From: Candidatus Gastranaerophilales bacterium
GTDB taxonomy: Bacteria > Cyanobacteriota > Vampirovibrionia > Gastranaerophilales > Gastranaerophilaceae
DNA: 43,669 bases
NCBI GenBank assembly: GCA_016280955.1
Contig: JAEEHV010000053.1
Span: forward strand, 1 to 43,669
Direction: 5' to 3'
Of the stretch, positions 17,571-26,318 are shown piece after piece (positions within the stretch are counted from its first letter, which is position 1; the number at the start of each line of letters is the position of its first letter). The notes beneath the pieces were generated by a model that saw only the letters and a program-made list of their open reading frames with translations, was not told the origin of the DNA and did not search any database. A program made the translations under genes and the position numbers.

Positions 17571-18071
17571 ATGAACAAAAATTTAGTAATCACATTAGGA
17601 CTAATCGCTGCTTTAACAGCTGTAACATTGTCTGCACCTGCAGAATCAACTATTTATACTGACGGAATCGGAAGATTGCATTTTTTAGGAAGAGATGCAG
17701 CTAACAATATAAAAAATCAATCAAATTATACAAACAATGCAGAACAGGATTTAACAAGAAAATTGTATGAAAATTCAGATGAGAACGGAATGGTTAATGA
17801 TACTTCTTACGACCAGCATCCGCTTAAAAACTATGAAAACACATTCCCTGATTCAAGATTCAACACTACAAAATACTGGAATACAAAATATAACAACAAT
17901 GTAGATGATGCTACCGTTAATACAACAAATAAGTATAAAAGTACAATGACTTATGAAAAAGGTGCTTCCGAATATTCAAGCTCATACGGTAACACAAACT
18001 TTGTAAACAATGCTTCAACAGAAACTAACTCCACACAAAAGAAAAAACACTGGTGGAATAAGAAAAAATAA
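17571..18071 (+). CDS. Secreted or periplasmic hypothetical protein, 166 residues
   Basis: A typical signal peptide (MNKNLVITLGLIAALTAV, cleavage probably after the APA at about residues 22-24) is followed by IYTDGIGRLHFLGRD and then a polar chain rich in Asn, Thr, Tyr, Lys and Ser (about 50-150) with no predicted compact domain, ending in a basic tail KKKHWWNKKK. The polar, low-complexity composition suggests a surface-exposed or structural protein. I do not recognise the family; the segment GRLHFLG seems familiar from secreted proteins of gut Vampirovibrionia, but that is a recollection. Strong expression signals surround it: a consensus -10 box, AAGGAG ribosome-binding site and a perfect terminator, which imply an abundant product. 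Confidence 0.7.
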   Translation: MNKNLVITLGLIAALTAVTLSAPAESTIYTDGIGRLHFLGRDAANNIKNQSNYTNNAEQDLTRKLYENSDENGMVNDTSYDQHPLKNYENTFPDSRFNTTKYWNTKYNNNVDDATVNTTNKYKSTMTYEKGASEYSSSYGNTNFVNNASTETNSTQKKKHWWNKKK

Positions 18072-18085
18072 TTATTTATATCTTT

Positions 18086-18124
18086 AAAAAAAACAGGTGC
18101 AACAAAGTTGCACCTGTTTTTTTT
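18086..18124 (+). terminator. Intrinsic terminator after the secreted-protein gene
   Basis: AAACAGGTGCAAC (18091-18103) pairs perfectly with GTTGCACCTGTTT (18107-18119) around a loop of AAA, followed by T residues to 18124. Confidence 0.93.
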
Positions 18125-18223
18125 ATACAAAATTATAATTAGCCGGATTGTAGTATCCTGACTGGTTTACAATAACTTTTAACAATAATGGTATATGTCA
18201 GCATAATTGAAGTTAACTAATAC

Positions 18224-18252
18224 TTGCACACAGAGTTTTTTTGGTATATTAT
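18224..18252 (+). promoter_or_regulatory. Promoter of tRNA-Gln
   Basis: TTGCAC (18224-18229), a 17-base spacer and TATTAT (18247-18252) lie 11 bases upstream of the mature tRNA 5' end. Confidence 0.6.
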
Positions 18253-18262
18253 CAAAGCATAA

Positions 18263-18333
18263 TCCCGGATCGTCTAGTGGCAGGACTGAAGATTCTGGCT
18301 CTTCCAACGGTGGTTCGAATCCATCTCCGGGAG
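18263..18333 (+). tRNA. tRNA-Gln (anticodon CUG)
   Basis: The cloverleaf can be drawn completely: acceptor TCCCGGA/TCCGGGA, D-arm GTC...GAC, anticodon stem GAAGA/TCTTC with loop TTCTGGC (anticodon CTG, reading CAG), T-arm GGTGG/CCATC (one G-T pair) with loop TTCGAAT. The discriminator is G at 18333. CCA is not encoded. A seven-T run follows directly and may act in termination. A 17-bp-spaced promoter precedes it, and the MsbA-like gene starts 34 bases after it. Confidence 0.92.
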
Positions 18334-18367
18334 TTTTTTTATACTCAGATAATTGAGGAGAGTAATT

Positions 18368-20200
18368 ATGAAATTATCCGCAACAACGGCACAAAATTCA
18401 TTCCGATACGGATGGCTGTTATCCCGTGTTTGGCCTTATATAAAACCATACTGGTTCAGAATACTTATAGGATTTCTCGTTGCTATTCCGCTCGGGCTTC
18501 TTGATGGCGTTACGGCATTTGCTTTAAAGCCATATATGGATTATGTTGTAGGCGGAAAGGTTTGTGAATTTTCACTGTTTGGACATGATATTACCATTAC
18601 AAGTATGCAAATGGCTATCATAATCCCGATTGGTGTCATTCTGTTTGCAGCATTTCAGGGCGTTTTGAGATATCTTAACGGATATATCTCAACCTGGACA
18701 AGTCAAAGAATTACAAATGATATGAAATTTGACTTGTTTGACAGACTTATACACATGCACCCTCAGTTTTTTGATGAAAATTCATCAGGAATTATTATCT
18801 CAAGATATATGGGAGATCCTGCAACCGCTTCAACCGGCATCGTTGACCAAGTTAAAACTATAACGACCAGTTTGTTCGGCGCATTAGGACTTATTGCCGT
18901 AATGCTGTACAGCTCTTGGATGCTTGCAATCATTGGTGTTGTTGTTTTATGTGCAGCTTTTGTTCCGATTGCTCTTATAAGAAAAAGAATCAAAAGTGCA
19001 TCTAACAAAAACATGGTTATAGGCGGTAATATCACAACTAACATTAATGAAACATATTCCGGTAATAAAGTTATGGCAGCTTATGAACTTCAGGGACGTC
19101 AGGATGCCGATTTCAGAAAACAAACCTGGGATTCATTTAATGTAAACATGTCACTCTACAAACGTGCCGGTTGGATGTCACCAATTATGTACATAATTGC
19201 ATCCTTCGGTATTGCTACGGTTTTGGGTGTAGGAACATGGCTCATTACATCAGGACAAATGACTGCCGGCAGCTTTGCATCTTTTGTTACATCTCTGCTG
19301 CTGTTATATAAACCTGTTAAAACATTAGGAAATACTCTTACAAGTATCCAAACTATATTTGTAGCACTCGGTCGTGTTCTTGAATTATTTGATTTGGAAC
19401 CTGAAATTAAAGATGCTCCGATTGCCAAAACATTAAACGGACTGGATAAATCAATCAGTTTTGAAAATGTTAATTTTGAATATATTCCGGAGCATCCGGT
19501 ACTCAAAAACATCAGTCTTTTAATTAATAAAGGTGAATCTATTGCCATTGTCGGCAATTCAGGTGGAGGAAAATCAACACTGGTAAATCTTCTGCCAAGA
19601 TTCTATGATATCAAATCAGGTTCAATAAAGATTGACGGTACTGATATAAGAGAATTTACACTGAGTTCTCTCAGAAAAAATATCTCTATGGTATTTCAAG
19701 ATAATTTCCTTTACTCAGGAACAATTAAAGAAAATATTATGATGGGAAATTATCAGGCAACTGATACAGAGCTTGAACAGGCAATTGAATCCGCACACTT
19801 GCAGGATGTTATAAGCGAGCTTCCGAACGGAATAATGACTGAACTCGGAGAAAGAGGAACAACATTATCCGGCGGACAAAGACAACGTGTTGCTATCGCA
19901 AGAGCTATGCTCAGAAATGCTCCTATCGTTATTCTCGATGAAGCAACATCAGCATTAGATAATGAATCTGAAGCAATTGTACAAAAAGCAATGGATAACT
20001 TAATGCAAAACAGAACGGTATTTATAATTGCTCACAGACTTTCCACAATTAAAAATGCTGACAGAATTGCAGTTATAAACGAAGGCGAACTGGTTGAACT
20101 CGGAACTCATGACCAGCTTATTAATATTGAACACGGACATTATAAAACTCTTTACGAAATGCAGTTTAAACATCAGGAAGAAGCTGCTGTTAATGTCTAA
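18368..20200 (+). CDS. MsbA-like ABC exporter (fused permease-ATPase)
   Basis: The 610-residue half-transporter has six membrane helices in the first 330 residues and a C-terminal nucleotide-binding domain with Walker A GNSGGGKST (about 396-404), Q-loop MVFQDNF, signature LSGGQRQRVAIARA (near 500), Walker B VILDEATSALD and the switch histidine in IIAHRLST. Its layout matches the MsbA/multidrug group, which flips lipids such as lipid A across the inner membrane, though specificity within this group cannot be set from sequence. The ATG at 18368 follows GAGGAG; a TTG 15 bases upstream, inside that site, is rejected. It converges on the PFL activase gene, with a four-base overlap at the stop codons. 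Confidence 0.88.
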   Translation: MKLSATTAQNSFRYGWLLSRVWPYIKPYWFRILIGFLVAIPLGLLDGVTAFALKPYMDYVVGGKVCEFSLFGHDITITSMQMAIIIPIGVILFAAFQGVLRYLNGYISTWTSQRITNDMKFDLFDRLIHMHPQFFDENSSGIIISRYMGDPATASTGIVDQVKTITTSLFGALGLIAVMLYSSWMLAIIGVVVLCAAFVPIALIRKRIKSASNKNMVIGGNITTNINETYSGNKVMAAYELQGRQDADFRKQTWDSFNVNMSLYKRAGWMSPIMYIIASFGIATVLGVGTWLITSGQMTAGSFASFVTSLLLLYKPVKTLGNTLTSIQTIFVALGRVLELFDLEPEIKDAPIAKTLNGLDKSISFENVNFEYIPEHPVLKNISLLINKGESIAIVGNSGGGKSTLVNLLPRFYDIKSGSIKIDGTDIREFTLSSLRKNISMVFQDNFLYSGTIKENIMMGNYQATDTELEQAIESAHLQDVISELPNGIMTELGERGTTLSGGQRQRVAIARAMLRNAPIVILDEATSALDNESEAIVQKAMDNLMQNRTVFIIAHRLSTIKNADRIAVINEGELVELGTHDQLINIEHGHYKTLYEMQFKHQEEAAVNV

Positions 20201-20958
20201 TTAACCGCTTGTTTCTGTCTTCTCGTTAACTTATAGCTTTTTAGTATAACATCACGTGCTTTTATTGCATCTTCTTTTGAAAGCGGCGGAACATCTTTTA
20301 AAGGATAATCAATTCCGAGGTTTTGGTACTTTGGAATTGCCATATCGTGATAAGGAAGCACATCAAGTGCTTTAATATTATTTAATCCGCCAATAAACAT
20401 ACCTAATTCCGTATAGTATTCCTCCTTGTCGTTTAATCCCGGGACGACAACATGACGAATCCATGCCGGCTTATTTATTTCCGAAAGATATTCGGCAAAA
20501 TCCAGTATATTTTTATTCGAATGAGAAGTTAATTTTTTATGTTCATCATCTTTAATATGTTTTATATCAAGCAGAACCAAATCAGTATATTTCATTAATT
20601 CTTCAATCTTTGAAAAGCCTGCTTCACGACTAAACAAAACACCGGAAGTATCAAGAGCCGTATGAATATTTTTTTCTTTTGCTCCCTTAAACAACTCCGT
20701 AACAAAATCAATCTGCATAAGAGGTTCTCCGCCGGTTACGGTAATCCCGCCTTTACAAAACTCTTTAACACTGTCATACCTGTTTAAAAGATCTTCTGCA
20801 GTCATTTTATTATTTGTCTCGGTACTCCAGGTATCGGGATTATGACAATACAGGCATCTCATCGGGCAGCCCTGCATAAATACAACAAATCTGATTCCCG
20901 GACCGTCAACGGTTCCGCACGTTTCTATTGAATGAATATTTCCTGAAAAATTTTCCAT
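20197..20958 (-). CDS. pflA: Pyruvate formate-lyase-activating enzyme
   Basis: The 253-residue radical SAM activase has Cys31-x3-Cys35-x2-Cys38 in FMQGCPMRCLYCHNPD, the typical PflA context with NPDTW downstream, a GGITVTGGEPLMQ motif and an IRHVVVPGLND segment. It uses S-adenosylmethionine and a [4Fe-4S] cluster to place the glycyl radical on pyruvate formate-lyase, allowing anaerobic conversion of pyruvate to acetyl-CoA and formate. The lyase gene is not in the window, whereas the two are often adjacent. It is short and lacks the extra ferredoxin-like insert seen in activases of other glycyl-radical enzymes, which supports PflA. A divergent GT-B-like gene starts 71 bases upstream. Confidence 0.88.
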   Translation of the reverse strand: MENFSGNIHSIETCGTVDGPGIRFVVFMQGCPMRCLYCHNPDTWSTETNNKMTAEDLLNRYDSVKEFCKGGITVTGGEPLMQIDFVTELFKGAKEKNIHTALDTSGVLFSREAGFSKIEELMKYTDLVLLDIKHIKDDEHKKLTSHSNKNILDFAEYLSEINKPAWIRHVVVPGLNDKEEYYTELGMFIGGLNNIKALDVLPYHDMAIPKYQNLGIDYPLKDVPPLSKEDAIKARDVILKSYKLTRRQKQAVN

Positions 20959-21029
20959 TTTTTAATTGTATCATGTTTCGTAATTGTAATAAACTTGATT
21001 TCAAGATATTAACATGATAATTTTAAGCT

Positions 21030-22853
21030 ATGAGTATCGTTGAAAATATAGAACAAGCAGAGGGCCTGAGTACGGAAACCGTCCGGACAGAAGATTTGCC
21101 AATTAGCGAAATAAAGGTTGTACCGAGAAGGCATAGAGTTCTCAGACTGTCTGAAAAAATTAAACTTAATTATAAAATTCTGTCACGCAAATTGTCATAC
21201 ATGTTAAAAGGACATAAACGTACAAGCCTGACACAAATTCTGTATGTTTCATCTGAAGATATACCGGAAGATTATATTTTATCTTTACAAAAACAATATC
21301 CCGATAAAGAAATAACCGTAATCATTCCCTTATGCGGAATTACGGAAAATTTAAAAAATTATTACCTGTCATTTGATTATTTTTACAGAAACACAAACCA
21401 TGAAGCTAAAATTGTAAAATATCCGACTAAAGAAAATAATATTAAAGTATATGGAATTTATTCGGAAGCATTCTCAAAAATTTTAAAATCTTCAGAAATT
21501 TATCAAATGAAATACATGTCCGCATACGCAAAATGTGCAAGAATATTTGCCGAAAAACTTAATGCGGATATTATACATGCAGATAATATACCGTTCCTTC
21601 TCGGCTCGGATTTTGAAACGAAACAAAAGATTAAATCTAAAATTATTCAGTCTTATCATCACATGGAAATGTTTCCTGTGTATGAACCGTTTTGGGCTGC
21701 AATAAATCTTGCTGACAAAAATAATATTGAAAAAATCACCAAAGACCGTATTATAAAAAAATATCTGGCAAAACTTTTTAATATAAAAAAGATTAAATCT
21801 AAAAAAACAATCGAAAGATGTCTTGATTATTTTTACGAAAACTATGATAAATTCAGAAGTGAAGTCAGCACAGATAAAAATATTGAACAAAATTCAATTT
21901 TGCGCGGTTTAAATAAACGTATCGTAAAACTGTTCCCCGGCTCATTCAGCAAAAAAAATAAAGAGTTTGATGCTCAATATTATTCCGCTAAAAAATCCAA
22001 CAGGCTAATAATTACTTCTAATTCTCTGGTTAAAAACGGTGAATTTAACAAAAAAATCAAGTATTTACAAAACGGTATAAACAACAAATACAAAAATAAA
22101 ATAGTCTATAACTTTAACGTTAATAATTTCAGAAACATAAGAACCATAAACAGAAATTATCTTCAACGGGAATTCGGAAAAGGTAAAATTGAATCAAAAT
22201 TTACTGACAGAAGCCTGTTGCAGGATAACGAAATTGAAATATGCGGATACTTAGATACTCTGAGAACAAGTGCAATTATATTTGCTAATTTTGACGGAAA
22301 TGCTACGGAAGACGAATACAAATCAGTCATTATCCCTGTCCTTAAGGCATTTGAGCTTAACAAGGATATACAGTTTATTCTGAATACAGAAAATGCATCT
22401 AAAAATTCATATATAAAATCACTTATAGACTTTTTTGAAACACAACGTGCATTGGACGGCAGATGGCTGTTCATTGACGGGCAGATTAATCTGCCTCAGT
22501 TCCTTGCTGCATCAAATATTTATTTGATACATAGCGGACAAAATATACAGTCGGAAGAAATTATTTACACAGCATTAAAATACGGCTGCATACCCGTAAT
22601 ATTCAAAAATGACGAAAAAAGCGACATTCTTAAAGATATTTTTGATGACATGAATGAAGGTTGTTGTTTTAAACTCCCTTATGACAGCACCAATGAAATA
22701 GAAAATTATGAAGAACTTATAATTAAAGTACTGAATTTTTATTTTAATAATTCTTCAAGCTGGAACATCATAGTTAAAAATGCAATGAACTATGACAGCA
22801 GTTGGAATTTTGAAAAAATACAGGCTTTTAACAGCATCTATGATGAGCTTTAA
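21030..22853 (+). CDS. Degenerate glycogen-synthase-like (GT5, GT-B fold) protein
   Basis: The 607-residue protein matches the starch/glycogen synthase layout in order, but without its catalytic signatures. An N-terminal Rossmann-like part includes YMSAYAKCARIFAEKLNADI and then IIHADNIPFLLG, where GlgA has its HxHDW region. The middle has YLQNGINNKYKNKI, in the place of the NGID segment. The C-terminal part has LPQFLAASNIYLIHSGQ, EEIIYTALKYGCIPVIFKND and a final AMNYDSSWNFEKI, aligning with the GlgA end (R-x-EPCGL, YGT-P-I-V, KTGGL, D-x-SW). The KTGGL and E-P-C-G-L motifs are absent. I see no signal peptide. It may be a glycan-binding or regulatory paralogue, or have another donor; function is unknown. 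The ribosome-binding site is weak. Confidence 0.6.
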   Translation: MSIVENIEQAEGLSTETVRTEDLPISEIKVVPRRHRVLRLSEKIKLNYKILSRKLSYMLKGHKRTSLTQILYVSSEDIPEDYILSLQKQYPDKEITVIIPLCGITENLKNYYLSFDYFYRNTNHEAKIVKYPTKENNIKVYGIYSEAFSKILKSSEIYQMKYMSAYAKCARIFAEKLNADIIHADNIPFLLGSDFETKQKIKSKIIQSYHHMEMFPVYEPFWAAINLADKNNIEKITKDRIIKKYLAKLFNIKKIKSKKTIERCLDYFYENYDKFRSEVSTDKNIEQNSILRGLNKRIVKLFPGSFSKKNKEFDAQYYSAKKSNRLIITSNSLVKNGEFNKKIKYLQNGINNKYKNKIVYNFNVNNFRNIRTINRNYLQREFGKGKIESKFTDRSLLQDNEIEICGYLDTLRTSAIIFANFDGNATEDEYKSVIIPVLKAFELNKDIQFILNTENASKNSYIKSLIDFFETQRALDGRWLFIDGQINLPQFLAASNIYLIHSGQNIQSEEIIYTALKYGCIPVIFKNDEKSDILKDIFDDMNEGCCFKLPYDSTNEIENYEELIIKVLNFYFNNSSSWNIIVKNAMNYDSSWNFEKIQAFNSIYDEL

Positions 22854-22856
22854 AAT

Positions 22857-23522
22857 TTAAATAAGTCCTTCACACAAAACAAATCTGCCGAGAGGAACAA
22901 CTTCACAATAATTTTCCAGAGAATCTACAAGGCATTTGTTCTGACAAAATCCTCCGGAAAGATATATTTTATCGGGGCGTTTTGCAAAGTTCCAGGCATT
23001 ATATGCTATACCGTGTATAAATTTGGATATTGCCGTTTGGGGTTTTTCACCGTTTGAGATTGAATCCATTATTTTTTCCATACCAAAGATACCGCATGTT
23101 ACAACAAATTTTTCTTCATTAAAACTTAAATCGTCATAGTTTATATCATAAAACTTCATCAGCATCTCAACTGTTGCACCTGTTGAACTTGCACAGGAAG
23201 TATTCCAGTCCATATCGTGGAATTTTCCGTTTTTAAAATTTATCCATTTAGCATCCCGGCTTCCCAAGTCCAAAACAGTCGCATTATTATCAATATTCAT
23301 TTTTTTTGCACCGTTCGCAAGTGCAATAATCTCATTTTCACTTGCATCAGCCATATGTCCGCAAGAACGTGTAGGCTTAATATTCTGCTCTTTTATTATT
23401 TTTGACGGAAGTATGTAATAATTTTTTCCGTCAAAATTTTTCAGACAAAATTTATCATCAAAGATTTTGTCTTTTGATATTATTTTGGAATATGTTGTTC
23501 CGGCATCTAAGTATAAAGTCAT
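22857..23522 (-). CDS. BadF/HgdC-type ASKHA ATPase (dehydratase activator-like)
   Basis: The 221-residue protein has the ASKHA nucleotide-binding motifs of 2-hydroxyacyl-CoA dehydratase activators: YLDAGTTYSK (phosphate 1), TVLDLGSRDAKW (phosphate 2), TSCASSTGATVEML (the family's CAAGTG motif) and LSGGFCQNKCLVDSL (adenosine motif). Cys110 and Cys143 match the two cysteines per subunit that bridge a [4Fe-4S] cluster in HgdC homodimers. The protein is shorter than HgdC (about 260 residues) and slightly divergent. It should transfer electrons in an ATP-dependent way to a dehydratase or reductase; no partner gene is present here. It converges on the GT5-like gene with a three-base gap. Confidence 0.75.
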   Translation of the reverse strand: MTLYLDAGTTYSKIISKDKIFDDKFCLKNFDGKNYYILPSKIIKEQNIKPTRSCGHMADASENEIIALANGAKKMNIDNNATVLDLGSRDAKWINFKNGKFHDMDWNTSCASSTGATVEMLMKFYDINYDDLSFNEEKFVVTCGIFGMEKIMDSISNGEKPQTAISKFIHGIAYNAWNFAKRPDKIYLSGGFCQNKCLVDSLENYCEVVPLGRFVLCEGLI

Positions 23523-23648
23523 ACAAAGAGTTTAGCAAAAAGAGTGAAATATAGAAAGAGGTTTTTACATATCATTAAGATTTATTTACTTACCAGGCAA
23601 TTTTTCTGACGACCAATACTTTATATATTTAAGAAAAGAGGATAAATT

Positions 23649-23972
23649 ATGCATCCGGAAATTAATCCACATGCGTCAATTCAAGAAAACATCAGAATTA
23701 TAAAACAACTAGACGGAAAAGAAGGAATCAGTTCTCCTGAAGAATCTAAGGCTGCCAAGGAATATCTGCTATTTACAAAACCGCAAAACACAGCCGATGG
23801 CATAAGGTTGTATGAACTTAGACAGGCAGTCAATAATTATGATACAATAGGTGAATCCGGATTTTTGTTACACTGTGCCAAAAAAGCATATCATGCTTTA
23901 AAGGATTATTTTAAACCTGAAGAAGATTCTGCCGGCAATATAAATAATGATAATAATATTGCCAAAAAGTGA
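23649..23972 (+). CDS. Small hypothetical protein, 107 residues
   Basis: I do not recognise this protein. It is hydrophilic and predicted helical, with PEESKAAKEYLLFTKPQN and IRLYELRQAVNNYDTIGES in the middle and an acidic, Asn-rich tail. There is no signal peptide or membrane segment. AAGAGGA lies before the ATG, which supports translation. It converges with the AGCS symporter gene, four bases separating the two coding sequences. Confidence 0.6.
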   Translation: MHPEINPHASIQENIRIIKQLDGKEGISSPEESKAAKEYLLFTKPQNTADGIRLYELRQAVNNYDTIGESGFLLHCAKKAYHALKDYFKPEEDSAGNINNDNNIAKK

Positions 23973-23976
23973 TTTT

Positions 23977-25479
23977 CTAGAACTTCATAAAGTTCATATT
24001 GTGTTTTTCAAGGTATGCTTTCAAATCACGTTTGATTTCAGGAGCCAGAATATATAAAACGATTACGTTCGGAATACAGAGTGCAATCATCATAGCATCT
24101 GTAATATCAATTACGGATTTAACATTCATAACCGAACCGATAACGATAAACAAACAGTACATCAAATTGAATGTAAGAACACGTTTTTTACCTTCACCCA
24201 TTAAGAATGTCCAGGCTTTTTGACCGTAGTATGCCCAGGAAATTAAAGTTGACATTGCAAACAATACCGCTATCAGTGAAAGTATTACAGGGAAGAACGG
24301 AATTACTGACTGGAAAGCATTTGAAGCAAGTTCAATACCTGAAATTTCTCCGACCGAACTCATATCAAGAACTCCTGATGATACAATTGCCAAAGAAGTA
24401 AACATACAAAGAACACCGGTAAGGAATGTTTCAAGAAGGGCAACAAAACCCTGCGAAACAGCTTCTTTTGTCTGAGCCGTTGCATAAACAATTGCAGCTG
24501 CGCCTGTTCCTGCTTCATTTGATTGAACAGAACGTCTTAAACCTATGATGATAGTACCAAATACACCTCCTGCAACTGCCGTAGGATGGAATGCCTCATG
24601 GCAAATAAGCGACACTACATGCGGCATACTTTTTATATTTGCAAAAATAACAATTAATCCTGAAATAATATACAGAACACACATTGTAGGAGTTAAAATT
24701 GTAGTAACTTTAGCTATACTCTTGATACCGCCTACAACAACCATACCGATAAGTATTGCTGCAACAAGACCGATTACCCAGGTAAAACCGTGAAAAATGC
24801 TGTGTTCACCACCTGTAATAAAAACTATTTGGTGAGCAGTTTGATTGATTTGAATCATATTACCACCGGTTAAACCACCGCCTATACAAAGTATTGCAAA
24901 CAAAACAGATAACGGTTGTCCGAGCCAGCGCATTTTTCTTCTGGTTAAACCGTGAGCTATATAGTGCATAGGTCCGCCTGATACAGAACCGTCAAGATTA
25001 AATCTTCTGTATTTTACGGCAAGAGTTGCTTCCACAAACTTAATTGACATACCTAAAAGCGCACCGACAAAAATCCAAAATGCCGCACCCGGTCCGCCTA
25101 TTGAAATTGAAATAGCAACACCGGCAATACTTCCGATACCGATTGTACCGGAAAGAGCTGTTGCAAGCGCCTGAAATGACGAAACTTCACCGCATCCGTC
25201 ACCCTTGTTTACAGGTTTTGATACAACATCAATTGCGTGTTTAAAGCCCCAAATTGCCATACCTCTGAAATATACGGTAAAAAATATACCGGCAAATAAA
25301 ATCCAAAATATAATTAACGGAACTTTGCTTCCGCATATAGTTATCGGGAAAAAGATAATGTCCGCAACAAAATCGGATACGGGTGCAATATGTTTATCCA
25401 TAAATTCATCAACATTCATTGCACATGCGGATTGAAATGTCACCAACATACTAAACATAATAAGTAAAAATCTCATCAT
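23977..25479 (-). CDS. Alanine/glycine:cation symporter (AGCS family)
   Basis: The 500-residue membrane protein has about 11 hydrophobic segments and the AGCS hallmark region ALATALSGTIGIGSIAGVA (the G-T-G/V-G-x-G-N-I type motif), with GPGAAFWIFVGALLGM and a second conserved stretch IGLRRSVQSNEAGTGAAAI. It begins with a signal-peptide-like segment and a long hydrophilic stretch before the first family helix. Members import alanine or glycine with sodium. The start at two consecutive ATG codons follows GAGAAAG. The 238-base region upstream, shared with the divergent 25718 gene, contains a small GCGG/CCGC hairpin in the leader but no recognisable glycine riboswitch. Confidence 0.92.
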   Translation of the reverse strand: MMRFLLIMFSMLVTFQSACAMNVDEFMDKHIAPVSDFVADIIFFPITICGSKVPLIIFWILFAGIFFTVYFRGMAIWGFKHAIDVVSKPVNKGDGCGEVSSFQALATALSGTIGIGSIAGVAISISIGGPGAAFWIFVGALLGMSIKFVEATLAVKYRRFNLDGSVSGGPMHYIAHGLTRRKMRWLGQPLSVLFAILCIGGGLTGGNMIQINQTAHQIVFITGGEHSIFHGFTWVIGLVAAILIGMVVVGGIKSIAKVTTILTPTMCVLYIISGLIVIFANIKSMPHVVSLICHEAFHPTAVAGGVFGTIIIGLRRSVQSNEAGTGAAAIVYATAQTKEAVSQGFVALLETFLTGVLCMFTSLAIVSSGVLDMSSVGEISGIELASNAFQSVIPFFPVILSLIAVLFAMSTLISWAYYGQKAWTFLMGEGKKRVLTFNLMYCLFIVIGSVMNVKSVIDITDAMMIALCIPNVIVLYILAPEIKRDLKAYLEKHNMNFMKF

Positions 25480-25634
25480 AATATCTTTCTCTTTTCCTTT
25501 TTATGTATGACATCAGGCGGAATACGTGTTTAAGTGCCGCTTTACTAGTGTAATATTTACAATTCCAACCATACCATTTTATTCTACCCCAAACATGTAA
25601 AGTTTTTTTTGAAATCGTTACAAAAACATAAAAA

Positions 25635-25649
25635 TGTAACAATGTTACA
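25635..25649. repeat. Short inverted repeat between the divergent genes
   Basis: TGTAACAATGTTACA has two perfect 6-base arms and a 3-base spacer. It lies upstream of a TATAAT at 25689-25694 and between the AGCS and 25718 genes. It might be an operator; nothing else supports this. Confidence 0.3.
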
Positions 25650-25717
25650 ATTTCAAAAAATACTAGCAAAAAAATTTTTTTCATCTTTTATAATAGATAA
25701 CATAGAAAGGTTTTATT

Positions 25718-26179
25718 ATGGATAACAGAATAAATGGTTACAGCGGAATCTCTTTTCAATCAAGAAGATATATGATTATAAAAAATCCGGAAAATATCCC
25801 TTCGCAAATTAAAAGTGCTATTCAAAACAGCACTGCGATTCAAAAGTTTTTACATAACAGCAAACCGGCTACACTTTGGGAAAAATTTATTAGTATGTTC
25901 AAAAAAGATGAAGTTCTTAATATTTCATATGAAGTTACCAATAAAAGTCCCCACGATAAGTATGCACAAACAGATGTTTTAAATTTTAAATTCTCTGACG
26001 GAAAAATTAACCGGGAGGGTTCTTTCAGTGTAAAACAAAAAGGAATCCAACTCCGCAAGCAAGAATTGTCTGCAACAAGAGAAGGAAATGAGGAATATAA
26101 ACCGCCAATCAGAACAGCTGCCGAGCGAATAGCAAAAATGATTGAGTCACTGAAAGATTTAAATTCTATATTAATGTAA
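25718..26179 (+). CDS. Small hypothetical protein with N-terminal GISFQSR motif
   Basis: The 153-residue protein is not recognised. It starts MDNRINGYSGISFQSRRY, placing an I-S-F-Q motif at residues 11-14 similar to INFK, INFE and TAFG in three neighbouring small proteins. The rest is basic and helical with a PATLWEKFISMFKKDE segment, a beta-rich stretch (about 65-105) and a C-terminal helix (RTAAERIAKMIESLKDL). There is no signal peptide. TATAAT at 25689-25694 and AGAAAGG before the ATG suggest its own promoter; a strong terminator follows. It could be a lineage-specific regulator or secreted factor; neither is shown. Confidence 0.65.
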   Translation: MDNRINGYSGISFQSRRYMIIKNPENIPSQIKSAIQNSTAIQKFLHNSKPATLWEKFISMFKKDEVLNISYEVTNKSPHDKYAQTDVLNFKFSDGKINREGSFSVKQKGIQLRKQELSATREGNEEYKPPIRTAAERIAKMIESLKDLNSILM

Positions 26180-26181
26180 CC

Positions 26182-26219
26182 AAAAAAAACGGACAGTATA
26201 ATAAATGTCCGTTTTTTTT
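26182..26219 (+). terminator. Intrinsic terminator after the 25718 gene
   Basis: AAAAAACGGACA pairs with TGTCCGTTTTTT around a 10-base loop and ends in a run of at least eight T. It starts within five bases of the stop codon. Confidence 0.9.
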
Positions 26220-26318
26220 AGTTCAAATCAACAATTATAATTTATAATGTTGCATTGATATATTTTGTGATATACTTTAGAATATAACAGCCGATATAAA
26301 TGCATAAAAGGAGGAAAA

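Noticed and set aside
25480..25717. Possible glycine riboswitch upstream of the AGCS symporter
   Set aside because: The leader contains a small GCGG/CCGC hairpin but none of the conserved glycine-aptamer segments.
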